Positions 1-9,817 of a stretch of DNA of 56,666 nt are shown piece after piece. Each line of letters begins with the position of its first letter. Position 1 is the stretch's first letter. This stretch comes from Eubacterium sp. (GTDB taxonomy: Bacteria > Bacillota > Clostridia > Lachnospirales > Lachnospiraceae), in the NCBI GenBank assembly GCA_022791495.1, contig JAAVZE010000060.1:1-56666 (forward strand), given 5' to 3'. The translations under genes were made by a program, and so were the position numbers. Below the pieces are notes generated by a model. It was not told the DNA's origin and did not search any database. It saw only the letters and a list, made by a program, of their open reading frames with translations.

Positions 1-39
1 GGTATTTTGTCAGAAAACAGTAAAACAGGCAGTTGTTTG

Positions 40-68
40 TTGACAACATAGGAAATGTATTTTATACT
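40..68 (+). promoter_or_regulatory. Sigma-A-type promoter at the head of the polysaccharide locus
   Basis: TTGACA at 40-45, a 17-base spacer and TATACT at 63-68 form a near-consensus vegetative promoter. Transcription would start near 75, leaving a leader of about 60 bases before the TTG start at 138. It is the only strong promoter I see before the 29-kb run of + strand genes. No factor-binding site is evident beside it. Confidence 0.65.
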
Positions 69-137
69 ATTGAAAGATGTGTCAGATGGTTAGGATTGCC
101 AATGTTTTGGGAAAAAGGAGAAGAGGAGGAAGAAATC

Positions 138-1895
138 TTGAATTCAAGAATACAAAATATAAAAAAAGAAGGATTCTCTGTTCTTATTCTGTTTGCATTG
201 GTTTTTATTGTGCTTTTTCTTTCCTTTGGCTTTCCTGAATATAATATATCTATGCCAATTGCCTATAATGGCGGGGATGATTTTTCCGTTTATAAAAACG
301 CGAAAATGCTTTCAGAAGGGTCCGGCTGGATTAGTGAAACCCAGCGTCTGGGGGCTCCTTATGGGGCAGAATATTATGACTTTATGCCGGATGCCCTAAT
401 GAATGTAGATAATTTATTAATCAAATTTTTTGGAATTTTTACAGATGATATCATTTTAAATGTAAATCTTACTGTATTTTTTTTGTTTTTTGTCATTGCG
501 GCAACTGCCTACTATGCGTTGCGTCAGATGGGAGTCAGAAATGATTTTGCCATTATGGGGGCAGTGACCTTTGATTTTATGTATTATCATTTCATGCGGA
601 TGATCTCGCATTTTTCACTGGGAGCCTATGAGTTTATTCCGTTTTCGGTACTTTTGTGCGTGTGGCTCTGGAAGGATGAGAAGCTCTTTGTGTTCGGGAA
701 AGAGTTCTTCCGCTATAAGAAAAATTATCTTGTTATTTTGTTTGCTCTGCTGATCGCGAATAACGGTATTGCTTATTATGCTTTTTTCACTTGTATGTTT
801 TTGGGCATAACAGGAATATCCAAGACCATAAAAGAAAAGAAATTTCGATATCTGGCAAAAATGTGTGGAATGATTGCACCGATCATCCTTTTTATGGCGT
901 TGTCTTTGATTCCATCGATGCTGTATCAGCTGAAGAATGGTTTTCTTCTTACCTCCCGGCATATCGGGGATTCTGAACTGTATGCGATGAAGATCATACA
1001 GCTCCTGATCCCGTATAAGGATTATGGAATTCAGAAGCTTCAGGATTTTCATGGCGAATATTATGAAGTATTTACTTTTACAGAAGCCTTTATGTCATAT
1101 CTGGGACTGGTGGCTGGGGCTGGTTTTCTTTTCCTTCTTTTTGCTATTTTACGGAAAAGAACGAAGGAAAGTGACAATAAAAGTGTTTTGACGTTATTGG
1201 TAGAATTGAATGTATTTGCGGTGCTGTTTGCCACAATGGGTGGATTTAGCAGTATTTTTGCCAATTTTGTTATAGGATTGATCCGGGGAGTGAACCGGAT
1301 ATCTATTTTTATCGGCTTTTTCTCAATCGCGGCACTTTGCATTGTGATGACAAAGATGGTACAACATGAATTTGTTCGGTTTAAGAGGGCAAAAGGTATC
1401 CTTTATGTCCTGTTTGTTGTGTTTGTGGTATTGGGCCTCAAAGATCAGATTCCGGATCATGTTACGGGGAATTCCGCAGTATACGCAGAAGAAAGAGCCT
1501 CCGATGAGGAATTTATCCAGAGTATCGAGAGACAGCTGCCGGCGGGGGCCATGATCTATCAGCTGCCCTATCATCCGTATCCAGAGGGAGGACCAGTATT
1601 GGATCTTGCAGACTATCATCTGCTGATCGGCTATCTGTATTCTGATACCCTGCGTTGGAGTTATGGAGGCAGCAAGGGAAGAAAGGGTGATGAGTGGAAC
1701 AGGGAGATGTCAGAAAAAGAGCTGCCTGAGATGGTAGAGGCATTGAAGGAAGAAGGATTTGCCGGGATTTATCTGGACAAGCGTGCATATGAGGAGGCTG
1801 TGTTTGACAATATATATAATGTTATCAATGTATGTCTTGGATACGAGCCCGGCCATAGCAAAAATGAAAATTTATACTTTTGGAAATTTGAATAA
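138..1895 (+). CDS. Polytopic membrane protein, GT-C/YfhO-like putative glycosyltransferase
   Basis: A protein of about 585 residues with many hydrophobic segments. The first membrane helix lies at about residues 13-32. It is followed by an outside loop containing an acidic GGDD motif, the usual place of the catalytic Asp in GT-C enzymes, then roughly ten more helices and a soluble C-terminal domain. By family, such proteins take a sugar from a polyprenyl-phosphate carrier outside the membrane. Donor and acceptor cannot be read. I chose TTG at 138 because GAGGAGGA lies 7 bases upstream. The open frame continues back to 33, but a promoter sits inside that stretch (40-68) and the run of Glu codons there is the ribosome site itself. 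ATG at 102 is the alternative. It is followed after 23 bases by rfbF. Confidence 0.7.
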   Translation: MNSRIQNIKKEGFSVLILFALVFIVLFLSFGFPEYNISMPIAYNGGDDFSVYKNAKMLSEGSGWISETQRLGAPYGAEYYDFMPDALMNVDNLLIKFFGIFTDDIILNVNLTVFFLFFVIAATAYYALRQMGVRNDFAIMGAVTFDFMYYHFMRMISHFSLGAYEFIPFSVLLCVWLWKDEKLFVFGKEFFRYKKNYLVILFALLIANNGIAYYAFFTCMFLGITGISKTIKEKKFRYLAKMCGMIAPIILFMALSLIPSMLYQLKNGFLLTSRHIGDSELYAMKIIQLLIPYKDYGIQKLQDFHGEYYEVFTFTEAFMSYLGLVAGAGFLFLLFAILRKRTKESDNKSVLTLLVELNVFAVLFATMGGFSSIFANFVIGLIRGVNRISIFIGFFSIAALCIVMTKMVQHEFVRFKRAKGILYVLFVVFVVLGLKDQIPDHVTGNSAVYAEERASDEEFIQSIERQLPAGAMIYQLPYHPYPEGGPVLDLADYHLLIGYLYSDTLRWSYGGSKGRKGDEWNREMSEKELPEMVEALKEEGFAGIYLDKRAYEEAVFDNIYNVINVCLGYEPGHSKNENLYFWKFE

Positions 1896-1918
1896 ATACG
1901 AGTTAGGAGGTAAGAAAA

Positions 1919-2695
1919 ATGAAGGCAGTTTTGCTTGCAGGTGGATTTGGGACGAGAATCAGCGAGGAGAGTTATCTGAAACCAAAACCAATGGTTGAGA
2001 TTGGAGAGAAACCTATTTTATGGCATATCATGAAGCTGTATGCCCATTACGGCATCGATGAGTTTGTAATATGTGCTGGCTATAAGCAGCATGTGATTAA
2101 GGAATGGTTTGCCGATTATTTTCTTCATAACAGCGACATTACCTTTGATTATACCAGGGGTGGCGAGATGATTGTCCACAGTAATATTGCAGAACCATGG
2201 AAGGTAACGATCGTGGACACCGGACTGAATACGATGACTGGCGGCCGTGTGAAAAGAATTAAAAAATATATTGGGGATGAGCCCTTTCTACTAACCTATG
2301 GCGATGGTGTCAGTGATATCAATATCAAAGAGCTCATCGAATTTCACAAGGGACATGGTAAGATCGCTACCATGAGTTCTTATAATGTAGGGCAGCAGTT
2401 CGGCGTGCTGGATGTAGATGACAATGGCCTTGTCACGGCATTCCGGGAAAAGTCCAATATCGATGGCGGATTGATCAACGTAGGTTACATGGTTCTCGAA
2501 CCGGCAATCTTTGATTACATTGAAGGAGATTCTACGGTGTTTGAGAAAAAACCGTTGGAAATGCTGGCAAAAGAAGGACAGCTGGTATCACGTAAACACG
2601 ACGGTTTCTGGCAGTGCATGGATACTCAGAGAGATAAGATGAAGTTAGAGGAGATGTGGACCGACGGAAATGCTCCGTGGAAGGTCTGGGAATAA
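1919..2695 (+). CDS. rfbF: Glucose-1-phosphate cytidylyltransferase
   Basis: A protein of 258 residues that makes CDP-glucose from glucose-1-phosphate and CTP, the first committed step towards CDP-3,6-dideoxyhexoses. The N-terminus has the nucleotidyltransferase signature LLAGGFGTR followed by the KPKPMVEIG block that marks this subfamily (residues about 4-31). A central YGDGVSD segment is the metal-binding site, and FWQCMDTQRD lies near the C-terminus. Length and motifs match RfbF/DdhA throughout. It starts after a good AGGAGG site, and rfbG and rfbH follow directly, which fixes its role. The phosphohexomutase at 17168 could supply glucose-1-phosphate. Confidence 0.95.
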   Translation: MKAVLLAGGFGTRISEESYLKPKPMVEIGEKPILWHIMKLYAHYGIDEFVICAGYKQHVIKEWFADYFLHNSDITFDYTRGGEMIVHSNIAEPWKVTIVDTGLNTMTGGRVKRIKKYIGDEPFLLTYGDGVSDINIKELIEFHKGHGKIATMSSYNVGQQFGVLDVDDNGLVTAFREKSNIDGGLINVGYMVLEPAIFDYIEGDSTVFEKKPLEMLAKEGQLVSRKHDGFWQCMDTQRDKMKLEEMWTDGNAPWKVWE

Positions 2696-2740
2696 AAGTT
2701 TCAGGTACCGGCCCTGCAAAGCAAATATGGAGGAAAATAT

Positions 2741-3790
2741 ATGATCGATTTATCGTTTTTTAAAGGAAAGAAGGTTCTGGTGACAGGTCATACCGGATTC
2801 AAGGGGACGTGGATGTGCCGCACCCTGATCGGAGCTGGGGCAGAGGTGACAGGATATTCTTTGGAACCGCCCACAGATCCCAATCTGTTTGCTATGGCTG
2901 AGATAGAAGATAAGATGAATTCTGTGATCGCAGATATCAGAGATCTGGACAAGCTCTCCAGAGTATTTCGTGAGTCTGCACCAGAGATTGTGATCCATCT
3001 CGCTGCACAGCCTATTGTCCGGGACTCCTATAAGGAACCGGTCTATACTTATGAGACGAATGTGATGGGGACTGTAAATATATGTGAATGCGTGAGACAG
3101 AATGAATGTGTGAAGAGCTTTTTGAATGTCACCACGGATAAGGTCTATGAGAACAAAGAATGGGAGTGGGGATACCGGGAAAACGAACCTCTTGATGGGT
3201 ACGATCCCTATTCTAACAGTAAATCCTGTTCCGAGCTGGTGACTCACAGCTATAAAAATTCCTTTTTTACCGACGACCGGGTGGCAGTATCTACTGCAAG
3301 GGCCGGCAATGTCATCGGCGGCGGAGATTTTGCCAATGACCGCATTATCCCGGACTGTGTCAGGGCGGCGGAGCAAAAGAAAGATATCATTATAAGAAAT
3401 CCCTTTTCTACCAGGCCCTATCAGCATGTGTTGGAGCCGGTGATCGCGTATCTGATGATCGTAAAAGAACAGTATGAGAATCACGAGCTTCAGGGATACT
3501 ATAATGTAGGACCGGATGAGGTGGATTGTGTGACCACGGGAGATCTGGTAGAAATGTTTGTGGAAAAATGGGGAGAGGGTCTTAAGTGGATCAATCAATA
3601 TGATGGAGGCCCCCATGAGGCAGGTTTCCTTAAGCTGGACTGCTCCAAACTTAAGAAAACCTTTGGATGGAAGACGACATGGTCTGTTTCGGAAGCTCTG
3701 GATAAGACGGTGGAGTGGACCAAGGCGTGGTTTGCCGGTGAAAATATCGCGGATGTGATGGATCGTCAGATCCAGGAGTTTGTTGGATAA
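2741..3790 (+). CDS. rfbG: CDP-glucose 4,6-dehydratase
   Basis: A protein of 349 residues, an extended short-chain dehydrogenase that converts CDP-glucose to CDP-4-keto-6-deoxyglucose with bound NAD. The Rossmann motif GHTGFKGTW lies at about residues 16-24. The catalytic triad region reads TTDKVY, and YSNSK gives the Tyr-x3-Lys pair at about residue 160. The YENKEWEWGYRE segment is typical of this enzyme and differs from dTDP-glucose dehydratases. It lies 45 bases after rfbF with its own GGAGGAAAA site and just before rfbH, so the three act in sequence. Confidence 0.95.
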   Translation: MIDLSFFKGKKVLVTGHTGFKGTWMCRTLIGAGAEVTGYSLEPPTDPNLFAMAEIEDKMNSVIADIRDLDKLSRVFRESAPEIVIHLAAQPIVRDSYKEPVYTYETNVMGTVNICECVRQNECVKSFLNVTTDKVYENKEWEWGYRENEPLDGYDPYSNSKSCSELVTHSYKNSFFTDDRVAVSTARAGNVIGGGDFANDRIIPDCVRAAEQKKDIIIRNPFSTRPYQHVLEPVIAYLMIVKEQYENHELQGYYNVGPDEVDCVTTGDLVEMFVEKWGEGLKWINQYDGGPHEAGFLKLDCSKLKKTFGWKTTWSVSEALDKTVEWTKAWFAGENIADVMDRQIQEFVG

Positions 3791-3822
3791 AGATAAAAAC
3801 GGAAGTGAAAGGAAATGATATT

Positions 3823-5163
3823 ATGTTTGAAAATATGAATGAGGCACAGGCGAGAGAGAGCATTTTAGAGCAGGTAAAGGAGTATTGTGATAAATACCAC
3901 AATCAGGAAAAGCCTTTTGAAGAGGGAGACCGAATTCCCTACGCGTCTAGATATTATGGACATGAAGAGATGGTGAATCTGGTAGACAGTTCCTTGGAAT
4001 TCTGGCTCACCTCCGGCCGTTATACGGATAAATTTGAAAAAGAATTTGCGCAGTATCTGGGAATCAAACATTGTTCTCTAGTGAATTCTGGTTCTTCTGC
4101 AAATCTTCTGGCATTTATGGCGCTTACCTCTCCTCTGATGGGAGACCGCAGGATTATGCCGGGAGATGAAGTGATCACTGTGGCAGCCGGATTTCCGACC
4201 ACCATTGCACCGATCATTCAATACGGTGCGGTGCCAGTATTTGTGGATATGACTATTCCACAGTATAATATGGATGCTTCTATGCTGGAGGAAGCTCTTT
4301 CTGATAAGACCAAGGCGATCATGATCGCTCATACACTGGGAAATCCATGGGATCTGGGTACCATCCGGGAATTCTGTGATAAGCATGGCTTGTGGCTGGT
4401 AGAGGATAACTGCGATGCACTGGGTTCTAAGTACACCATCAATGGAGAAGAGAAGTTTACAGGAACCATCGGTGATGTGGGAACTTCCAGCTTCTATCCA
4501 CCGCATCATATGACCATGGGAGAGGGTGGAGCTGTCTATACCAACAATCCGCTGATCCATAAGGCAGTTCGTTCACTAAGAGACTGGGGAAGAGACTGCG
4601 TGTGTCCTTCCGGCCGGGATAATATGTGCGGACACCGTTTTGATAAACAGTACGGGGAACTTCCCCTGGGCTACGATCACAAGTATGTGTATTCCCATTT
4701 CGGATATAATCTGAAGGCAACGGATATGCAGGCAGCAGTGGGATGTGCGCAGCTGGAAAAATTCCCTTCTTTTGTGGAAAAGAGAAGACATAACTTTGAC
4801 CGTCTGAGAAAGGCATTGGAGGATGTGGAAGACAAACTGATCCTTCCGGAAGCTTGTCCAAATTCCAAGCCAAGCTGGTTTGGATTCCTGCTTACCTGCC
4901 GTGAGGGTGTGGATAAAAATAAAGTTGTTCAGTATATTGAGGACCATGGCGTACAGACCCGTATGCTGTTTGCCGGTAATATCGTAAAACAGCCATGTTT
5001 TGATGAGTTCCGTGCTTCCGGCAAAGGCTACCGTGTGGTCGGTGATCTTGCGGTGACGGACCGGATCATGAAAGATACATTCTGGCTGGGAGTATATCCA
5101 GGCATGACAGATGCGAAGATCGATTATATGGCAAAGGTGATCAAAGAGGCTTTGCAGCAGTAA
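3823..5163 (+). CDS. rfbH: CDP-4-keto-6-deoxyglucose 3-dehydrase (E1, PMP/iron-sulfur)
   Basis: A protein of 446 residues of the sugar aminotransferase fold. It removes the C3 hydroxyl to give a 3,6-dideoxy sugar intermediate. The residue that would be the PLP lysine in aminotransferases is His: the motif is YPPHHMTMGEGG. This marks the dehydrase E1/RfbH branch. Cysteines lie as C-x61-C-x1-C-x7-C, close to the iron-sulfur ligand pattern known for E1. The family needs an electron-transfer partner (E3, a ferredoxin/flavin reductase), which is not in this window, nor is the final 4-ketoreductase. ATG at 3823 is preceded by AAAGGAA; an in-frame GTG at 3805 has no good site. Confidence 0.93.
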   Translation: MFENMNEAQARESILEQVKEYCDKYHNQEKPFEEGDRIPYASRYYGHEEMVNLVDSSLEFWLTSGRYTDKFEKEFAQYLGIKHCSLVNSGSSANLLAFMALTSPLMGDRRIMPGDEVITVAAGFPTTIAPIIQYGAVPVFVDMTIPQYNMDASMLEEALSDKTKAIMIAHTLGNPWDLGTIREFCDKHGLWLVEDNCDALGSKYTINGEEKFTGTIGDVGTSSFYPPHHMTMGEGGAVYTNNPLIHKAVRSLRDWGRDCVCPSGRDNMCGHRFDKQYGELPLGYDHKYVYSHFGYNLKATDMQAAVGCAQLEKFPSFVEKRRHNFDRLRKALEDVEDKLILPEACPNSKPSWFGFLLTCREGVDKNKVVQYIEDHGVQTRMLFAGNIVKQPCFDEFRASGKGYRVVGDLAVTDRIMKDTFWLGVYPGMTDAKIDYMAKVIKEALQQ

Positions 5164-5178
5164 CAGAATGGAGAAATT

Positions 5179-6141
5179 ATGAAAAAAGTAATCAGTATAC
5201 TTGTACCGACGTACAACGAAGAGGAAAATGTAGAACCATTGAGCGAGGCGATCATAGAAGAAATGGGGAAAAATCTTCCCCAATATGATTACGAGCTCGT
5301 GTTTATTGATAACGATTCCAATGACCGGACGCGGGAGAAGATCCGGGGGCTGTGTGCGGGGAATCCTAAGATTCGGGCTATTTTTAATGCAAAGAATTTT
5401 GGGCAGTTTAATTCCCCGTATTATGGCCTGCTACAGACCAATGGTGAATGTACGATATTAATGTGTGCAGATTTTCAGGATCCGATCTATATGATCCCCA
5501 GGCTGGTACATGAGTGGGAACAGGGCAATAAGATCGTTATTGGAATCAAGTCCAGGAGCAAGGAAAACAAGATCATGTATTTCCTTCGGAGCTGTTATTA
5601 TAAGTTGATTAAAAGGATGTCCAGTGTGGAACAGATCGAACATTTTACCGGTTTTGGGCTCTATGATAAAGAGTTTATCGACGTGCTCAGGGAATTGGAT
5701 GATCCCACTCCTTTTTTACGGGGGATCGTGGCCGAACTTGGTTACAAGAGAAAGGATATCGAGTATCAGCAGGAGAGACGCAGGGCGGGCAAAACTCATA
5801 ATAACTGGTATAGTCTGTACGATGCTGCGATGCTCAGCTTTACTTCCTACACCAAAGTCGGCATGCGTATCGCTACGATCCTGGGCTTTATCCTGTCGGG
5901 GATAAGTATACTGGTAGCGTTGGTTTATCTGGTCATGAAACTGGTTTTCTGGGAGCGTTTTGTGGCAGGTATGACACCGATACTTTTAGGCATTTTTATA
6001 TTTGGATCGATTCAGCTGTTCTTTATCGGCCTGTTGGGAGAGTATATCATGAATATCAGTTCCAGAGTGACAAGAAGGCCCCTTGTTATAGAGGAAGAAC
6101 GTGTGAATTTTGATAAAGCAGAATTAGAAGAAAAAAAGTAG
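5179..6141 (+). CDS. GT2 polyprenyl-phosphate glycosyltransferase with two C-terminal membrane helices
   Basis: A protein of 320 residues. Residues 1-225 are a GT-A domain opening with SILVPTYNEEENV and carrying a CADFQDP segment at the DxD position. Two strongly hydrophobic helices follow at about residues 235-258 and 268-292, then a short basic and acidic tail. This architecture (GtrB, CsbB, ArnC type) transfers a sugar from a nucleotide sugar to undecaprenyl phosphate on the inner membrane face. It starts 15 bases after rfbH, so a CDP-dideoxyhexose-derived donor is possible. This is inference, since substrate cannot be read from the motifs. Confidence 0.88.
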   Translation: MKKVISILVPTYNEEENVEPLSEAIIEEMGKNLPQYDYELVFIDNDSNDRTREKIRGLCAGNPKIRAIFNAKNFGQFNSPYYGLLQTNGECTILMCADFQDPIYMIPRLVHEWEQGNKIVIGIKSRSKENKIMYFLRSCYYKLIKRMSSVEQIEHFTGFGLYDKEFIDVLRELDDPTPFLRGIVAELGYKRKDIEYQQERRRAGKTHNNWYSLYDAAMLSFTSYTKVGMRIATILGFILSGISILVALVYLVMKLVFWERFVAGMTPILLGIFIFGSIQLFFIGLLGEYIMNISSRVTRRPLVIEEERVNFDKAELEEKK

Positions 6142-6166
6142 ATGGTTTAGAGAGAGAGTATAGAGT

Positions 6167-8317
6167 ATGAAGATAAGAAAAAGAAAGCATTGGCTTGAGA
6201 GTTTTTTATTGGGGATGTTGCTGGGAGCTGTATTTTTTGTTATTATATATGGCTTTGATGTTTTAGATGTCACAAATGATTCATGGCTTTTAACAGGCAG
6301 GGATCTTCAGCAGCATTACATCGGATGGAAATTTTTCAGGAATGCCGACTGGACATTTCCCATCGGTATGCATAACGGCCTAACCTATCCGTATCATGTC
6401 AGCGTACTCTATACGGATTCCATCCCATTATTTGCCATATTTTTCAAACTCTTTTCTCCGATTTTACCAGAGACATTTCAGTATTTTGGGCTTTTTGGTC
6501 TGATGTGTTTTATGCTCAACGGTGGAATCGGAGCGCTGCTGGTTGCAAAAATTAATAAAAGCAGGTTGTTTTGTCTCTTTGGAACGATCTTTTTTATCCT
6601 CTCTACACCAGTTCTCCAGAGATTATTTGGTCTGTTGTCGGAAGATTCCAGACATACCTCTCTGGCGGCTCATTTTTTGATTTTGGCGGCACTTGGGATC
6701 TGGATGTATAAAGAAACTTTTGAAAAATATTGGAAAGCAGCCCTGGCTTTTAGTGTTCTTGGTGTTCTGTGTATCCTGATCCAGATGTACATTATTTTTA
6801 TGGTGGGAGGAATTATGTGCGGATATCTCCTGCACTATCTTTTGAAATATAAAGATTGGAAACGGCTGGTGATCGTATTTCCAAGTTTTATGATATGTTC
6901 GCTGGCTGCTTTTTATGTGGTAGGAGGGTTTTCCAATATCTTGAAATCTACGGCGGGTGGTTTTGGTCTGTATTCAGCCAATATCAATGCATTGGTGAAT
7001 CCATTTAATTATTCGACATTTTTCCATAAATTACCCTGGCATTCCGGCCAGTATGAAGGATTTTCCTATCTTGGGCTGGGGATCATCTTACTGTATCTGG
7101 TCTGTGCTGTGCTGTTGGTGGTAAAGATCGTAAAGCTTGGTGGAGTTCTGGCTGCCAGGAGATGTCTTCTGGATAAATACTGCAGGCACAGAGCCGGCGT
7201 GATTTCCCTGGCGGTAGTAGTGATTGTATTCTGGCTGCTGGCGCTTACGGCATCGGTTTATTTTGGCAGCCGGATGGTAATGTGGGTATATATTCCCGAT
7301 AAACTGTTGGAACTGCTTGCGGTGATCCGTTCTTCCGGCAGATTTATGTGGGTGATTATGTATCTGTTGATGCTTTTGGGACTATATGTGGTCACCCGGT
7401 TCATTCGGAACAAGAAACTTCAGAAAATAATATTGCTGGTTTGCGTTTTTCTTCAGATCGCTGATCTGGCAAAACCTATTGTTAAAATACACAGTCAGTA
7501 TACCGGAGAAGCGGTAGAAGAGGACATATACGCAAAGGACGCTTTTTGGACAACCCAGCTTGGCAATTATCGTCATATCGTGTATTATCCCTTGGACTCC
7601 TGTAGTTTTTATCATATGCTTCAGATCGGAACGAAGGCGTCGTATTTTAATATGGATATGAATTATTTTTACATGTCCCGCTATTATAAAGATAAGCTGG
7701 CAAAGCAGGAAGACCGGAAAAACAAAAAGGTGTTTGAGGAAAATCAGCTGGCGGAAGACACGGTCTATATTACCGATTATGCCAATGCCCATAAATTTAA
7801 AGATAGATGTCATCTATATTTGGTTGATAATCTGATTCTTGCTCTGAAAAAACCGGTGGAGGGTCTGAAACCTTACAATGATGTCTACATCAGCAAAGAG
7901 GATCCTTATTTGGAAATGGACTTTTCTTATACTGGACAGGCGAGGCGGTTTGCTCACAATGGATGGAATCTGCCGGATTATGGAGAAGAGGGAATGTGGA
8001 CTACCAAACAGAGCGTACTGCGCCTCTATTCCGGCGGAGCGAAAAAAGTGCGTATCACATTGGAATATGAAGCGGGTAAAAAGCGGGGAAAGACTACGGT
8101 TAAAATCAATGGAAGCAAAAAACTGAGTATCAATAATAAGCAGTCTGGTACCGTCTCTTTTGATACGGAGCTAAAGGAAACTGTCGATGAGAAACGGCGG
8201 ATCGGTGTAAACTGGCTGTTTTTGAACACAGATGATATATTCGAGGTGAAGCAGAATGGTTCAGAGGAAGACCGGGGAATTTTCGTGAAGAAGATGACAG
8301 TGACGTATCTAGAATAG
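6167..8317 (+). CDS. Large polytopic GT-C-like membrane protein (DUF6311/YfhO-like)
   Basis: A protein of 716 residues. A first helix at about residues 12-30 precedes an outside loop with the GRDLQQHYIGW block, resembling DUF6311/YfhO-type GT-C proteins in which an acidic residue after helix one is thought catalytic. About ten more helices run to residue 445. A C-terminal soluble region of about 270 residues should lie outside the membrane and looks beta-rich towards its end. It is likely a glycosyltransferase using a lipid-linked sugar made by the preceding GT2. The ribosome site is a modest GAGAGAG. The next gene follows after 17 bases. Confidence 0.75.
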   Translation: MKIRKRKHWLESFLLGMLLGAVFFVIIYGFDVLDVTNDSWLLTGRDLQQHYIGWKFFRNADWTFPIGMHNGLTYPYHVSVLYTDSIPLFAIFFKLFSPILPETFQYFGLFGLMCFMLNGGIGALLVAKINKSRLFCLFGTIFFILSTPVLQRLFGLLSEDSRHTSLAAHFLILAALGIWMYKETFEKYWKAALAFSVLGVLCILIQMYIIFMVGGIMCGYLLHYLLKYKDWKRLVIVFPSFMICSLAAFYVVGGFSNILKSTAGGFGLYSANINALVNPFNYSTFFHKLPWHSGQYEGFSYLGLGIILLYLVCAVLLVVKIVKLGGVLAARRCLLDKYCRHRAGVISLAVVVIVFWLLALTASVYFGSRMVMWVYIPDKLLELLAVIRSSGRFMWVIMYLLMLLGLYVVTRFIRNKKLQKIILLVCVFLQIADLAKPIVKIHSQYTGEAVEEDIYAKDAFWTTQLGNYRHIVYYPLDSCSFYHMLQIGTKASYFNMDMNYFYMSRYYKDKLAKQEDRKNKKVFEENQLAEDTVYITDYANAHKFKDRCHLYLVDNLILALKKPVEGLKPYNDVYISKEDPYLEMDFSYTGQARRFAHNGWNLPDYGEEGMWTTKQSVLRLYSGGAKKVRITLEYEAGKKRGKTTVKINGSKKLSINNKQSGTVSFDTELKETVDEKRRIGVNWLFLNTDDIFEVKQNGSEEDRGIFVKKMTVTYLE

Positions 8318-8334
8318 CGCAAGTGGAGGAAACT

Positions 8335-9780
8335 ATGCAGAAGATCAAAAAGTATTTTAATGATTTCAATCATGTGACGGCAGGTCCCTACCGGGCAGAA
8401 TATATCGTGGGTGCCTTGATTGTTATCGCTGCGGCCTTTATGTTTTGTTTTACAAAGGATTTTAAGCTGACGGTCACACAGTCCCTGGATTTTAATGATT
8501 GTTTATTCCATGGGAAACTGTTCCGTTATTACAGTGAGATCAATGAACTGGCGCTGTCAGGACATTACAGCAAGGCATGGCCTCAGACACTTCTGGCAGG
8601 AGCCAATTATTCGATTATTAATTATGCAACGGTTGGATTGATCTGTCTGCCGGTATATATTTTTGATCGGCTTTTTGATCTTTCGGTTTCTTTTCTTGTG
8701 TATGAAGCGCTTGTGAAAGCTGCCTTTGCGGCTATCATGATCTATATGTCAAAGATCGTGTTTGATATTGGTAAGATTCTGAAATCAGATGAGAAGGATG
8801 CTGGCTGGACGGCCCTCTGCTTTTTGACATCCCCGGTATTTCTGTTTGCCTCGATTATTATTTCACATCTGGATATTTTTTCGATTCTGTTTCTGCTTCT
8901 TGGCATAAAATATATGGCCAAAGGGAATCACTGGCTGGAACTGCTGTTTTTTATGCTGGCTGCTTCCTATAAGCCATTCGTGCTGCTGGGGATCATCCCG
9001 ATCCTGCTTCTGCGTGAAAAAAGGATTCTTTATCTGCTCCGGGATGCTGTTGCTGTGATGTTTGGTATCCTCCTGCAGAATGTGGTTTATAGTTTTGATC
9101 CTGGATATCAGGAGACACAGAAGTTCATGAGTGAAACCTATGGTTTTATCGGGAGATTTTTTGGCGTGGGATTTGCTTTTAAGAGAAATTGTTATGATTC
9201 TACCGTAAGCTATTTTATCGTTGCTTTTGTGCTGATCTGCACAGCTGCCTATATGATCCGAAAGGTGAGATGGGAACTTGTATTTGCCCTGCCTTTTACG
9301 GTGATGGGAGCTTTTGTGATGTTTGTCCAGTGGCATCCGAACTGGATGGTGCTGGTGGTTCCCTTTGGTACTTTGATGCTTTTGTATACGTGCAATATCC
9401 GTATTACATGTATCTTTGAATGCCTGTTTTCTTTGCTTATCATTCTTGTGACAGCACTGGGCTGGCTTCACAATTATGATGTGAGGATGCTCAATGGAGG
9501 CGTTATTCCAAAACTGCTTGGGCTTGAGATCAACAAGAATTATATGATACACAAAGTGTTACTGAGGAAATTTCCAGACATTCCTATAGATATCTATTCA
9601 TCCCTTCTTTGCGGGGTTGTACTGGGGATGATCGGTGTCTTTGCCTACGACTGCATCAAGCGGAAGAATATGTGCGAGGCGGCAGAGAAAATGAGAAAAT
9701 GGGAGAGATATGCTGTCTGGTGCAGAGTGCTTCCCGTCGTCGGGTTTATGGCATATTCCTTGTTGATCTGTTTTCTATAA
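8335..9780 (+). CDS. Polytopic membrane protein, putative GT-C/GT87-like glycosyltransferase
   Basis: A protein of 481 residues with roughly eleven predicted membrane helices. A first helix is followed by an outside loop containing QSLDFNDCLFHGKLFRYY, whose acidic residues sit where GT-C enzymes bind donor phosphate. A YKPFVLLG segment in the middle recalls GT87-type mannosyltransferases. No confident family name can be given without a profile search. ATG at 8335 is chosen because GGAGGAA ends three bases before it; an in-frame GTG at 8323 lies inside that site. It sits between two other GT-C-like genes. Confidence 0.7.
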   Translation: MQKIKKYFNDFNHVTAGPYRAEYIVGALIVIAAAFMFCFTKDFKLTVTQSLDFNDCLFHGKLFRYYSEINELALSGHYSKAWPQTLLAGANYSIINYATVGLICLPVYIFDRLFDLSVSFLVYEALVKAAFAAIMIYMSKIVFDIGKILKSDEKDAGWTALCFLTSPVFLFASIIISHLDIFSILFLLLGIKYMAKGNHWLELLFFMLAASYKPFVLLGIIPILLLREKRILYLLRDAVAVMFGILLQNVVYSFDPGYQETQKFMSETYGFIGRFFGVGFAFKRNCYDSTVSYFIVAFVLICTAAYMIRKVRWELVFALPFTVMGAFVMFVQWHPNWMVLVVPFGTLMLLYTCNIRITCIFECLFSLLIILVTALGWLHNYDVRMLNGGVIPKLLGLEINKNYMIHKVLLRKFPDIPIDIYSSLLCGVVLGMIGVFAYDCIKRKNMCEAAEKMRKWERYAVWCRVLPVVGFMAYSLLICFL

Positions 9781-9817
9781 AAACAGGCTTTGCTTAGGTT
9801 TGTTATGAGGAAAATTT

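Noticed and set aside
33-137. Longer N-terminus of the first membrane protein starting at TTG 33
   Set aside because: A near-consensus promoter lies inside it and the Glu-rich stretch is the ribosome site of the TTG at 138.
3823-5163. A sugar aminotransferase of the DegT/ArnB type
   Set aside because: The PLP lysine is replaced by His and iron-sulfur-type cysteines are present, as in RfbH.
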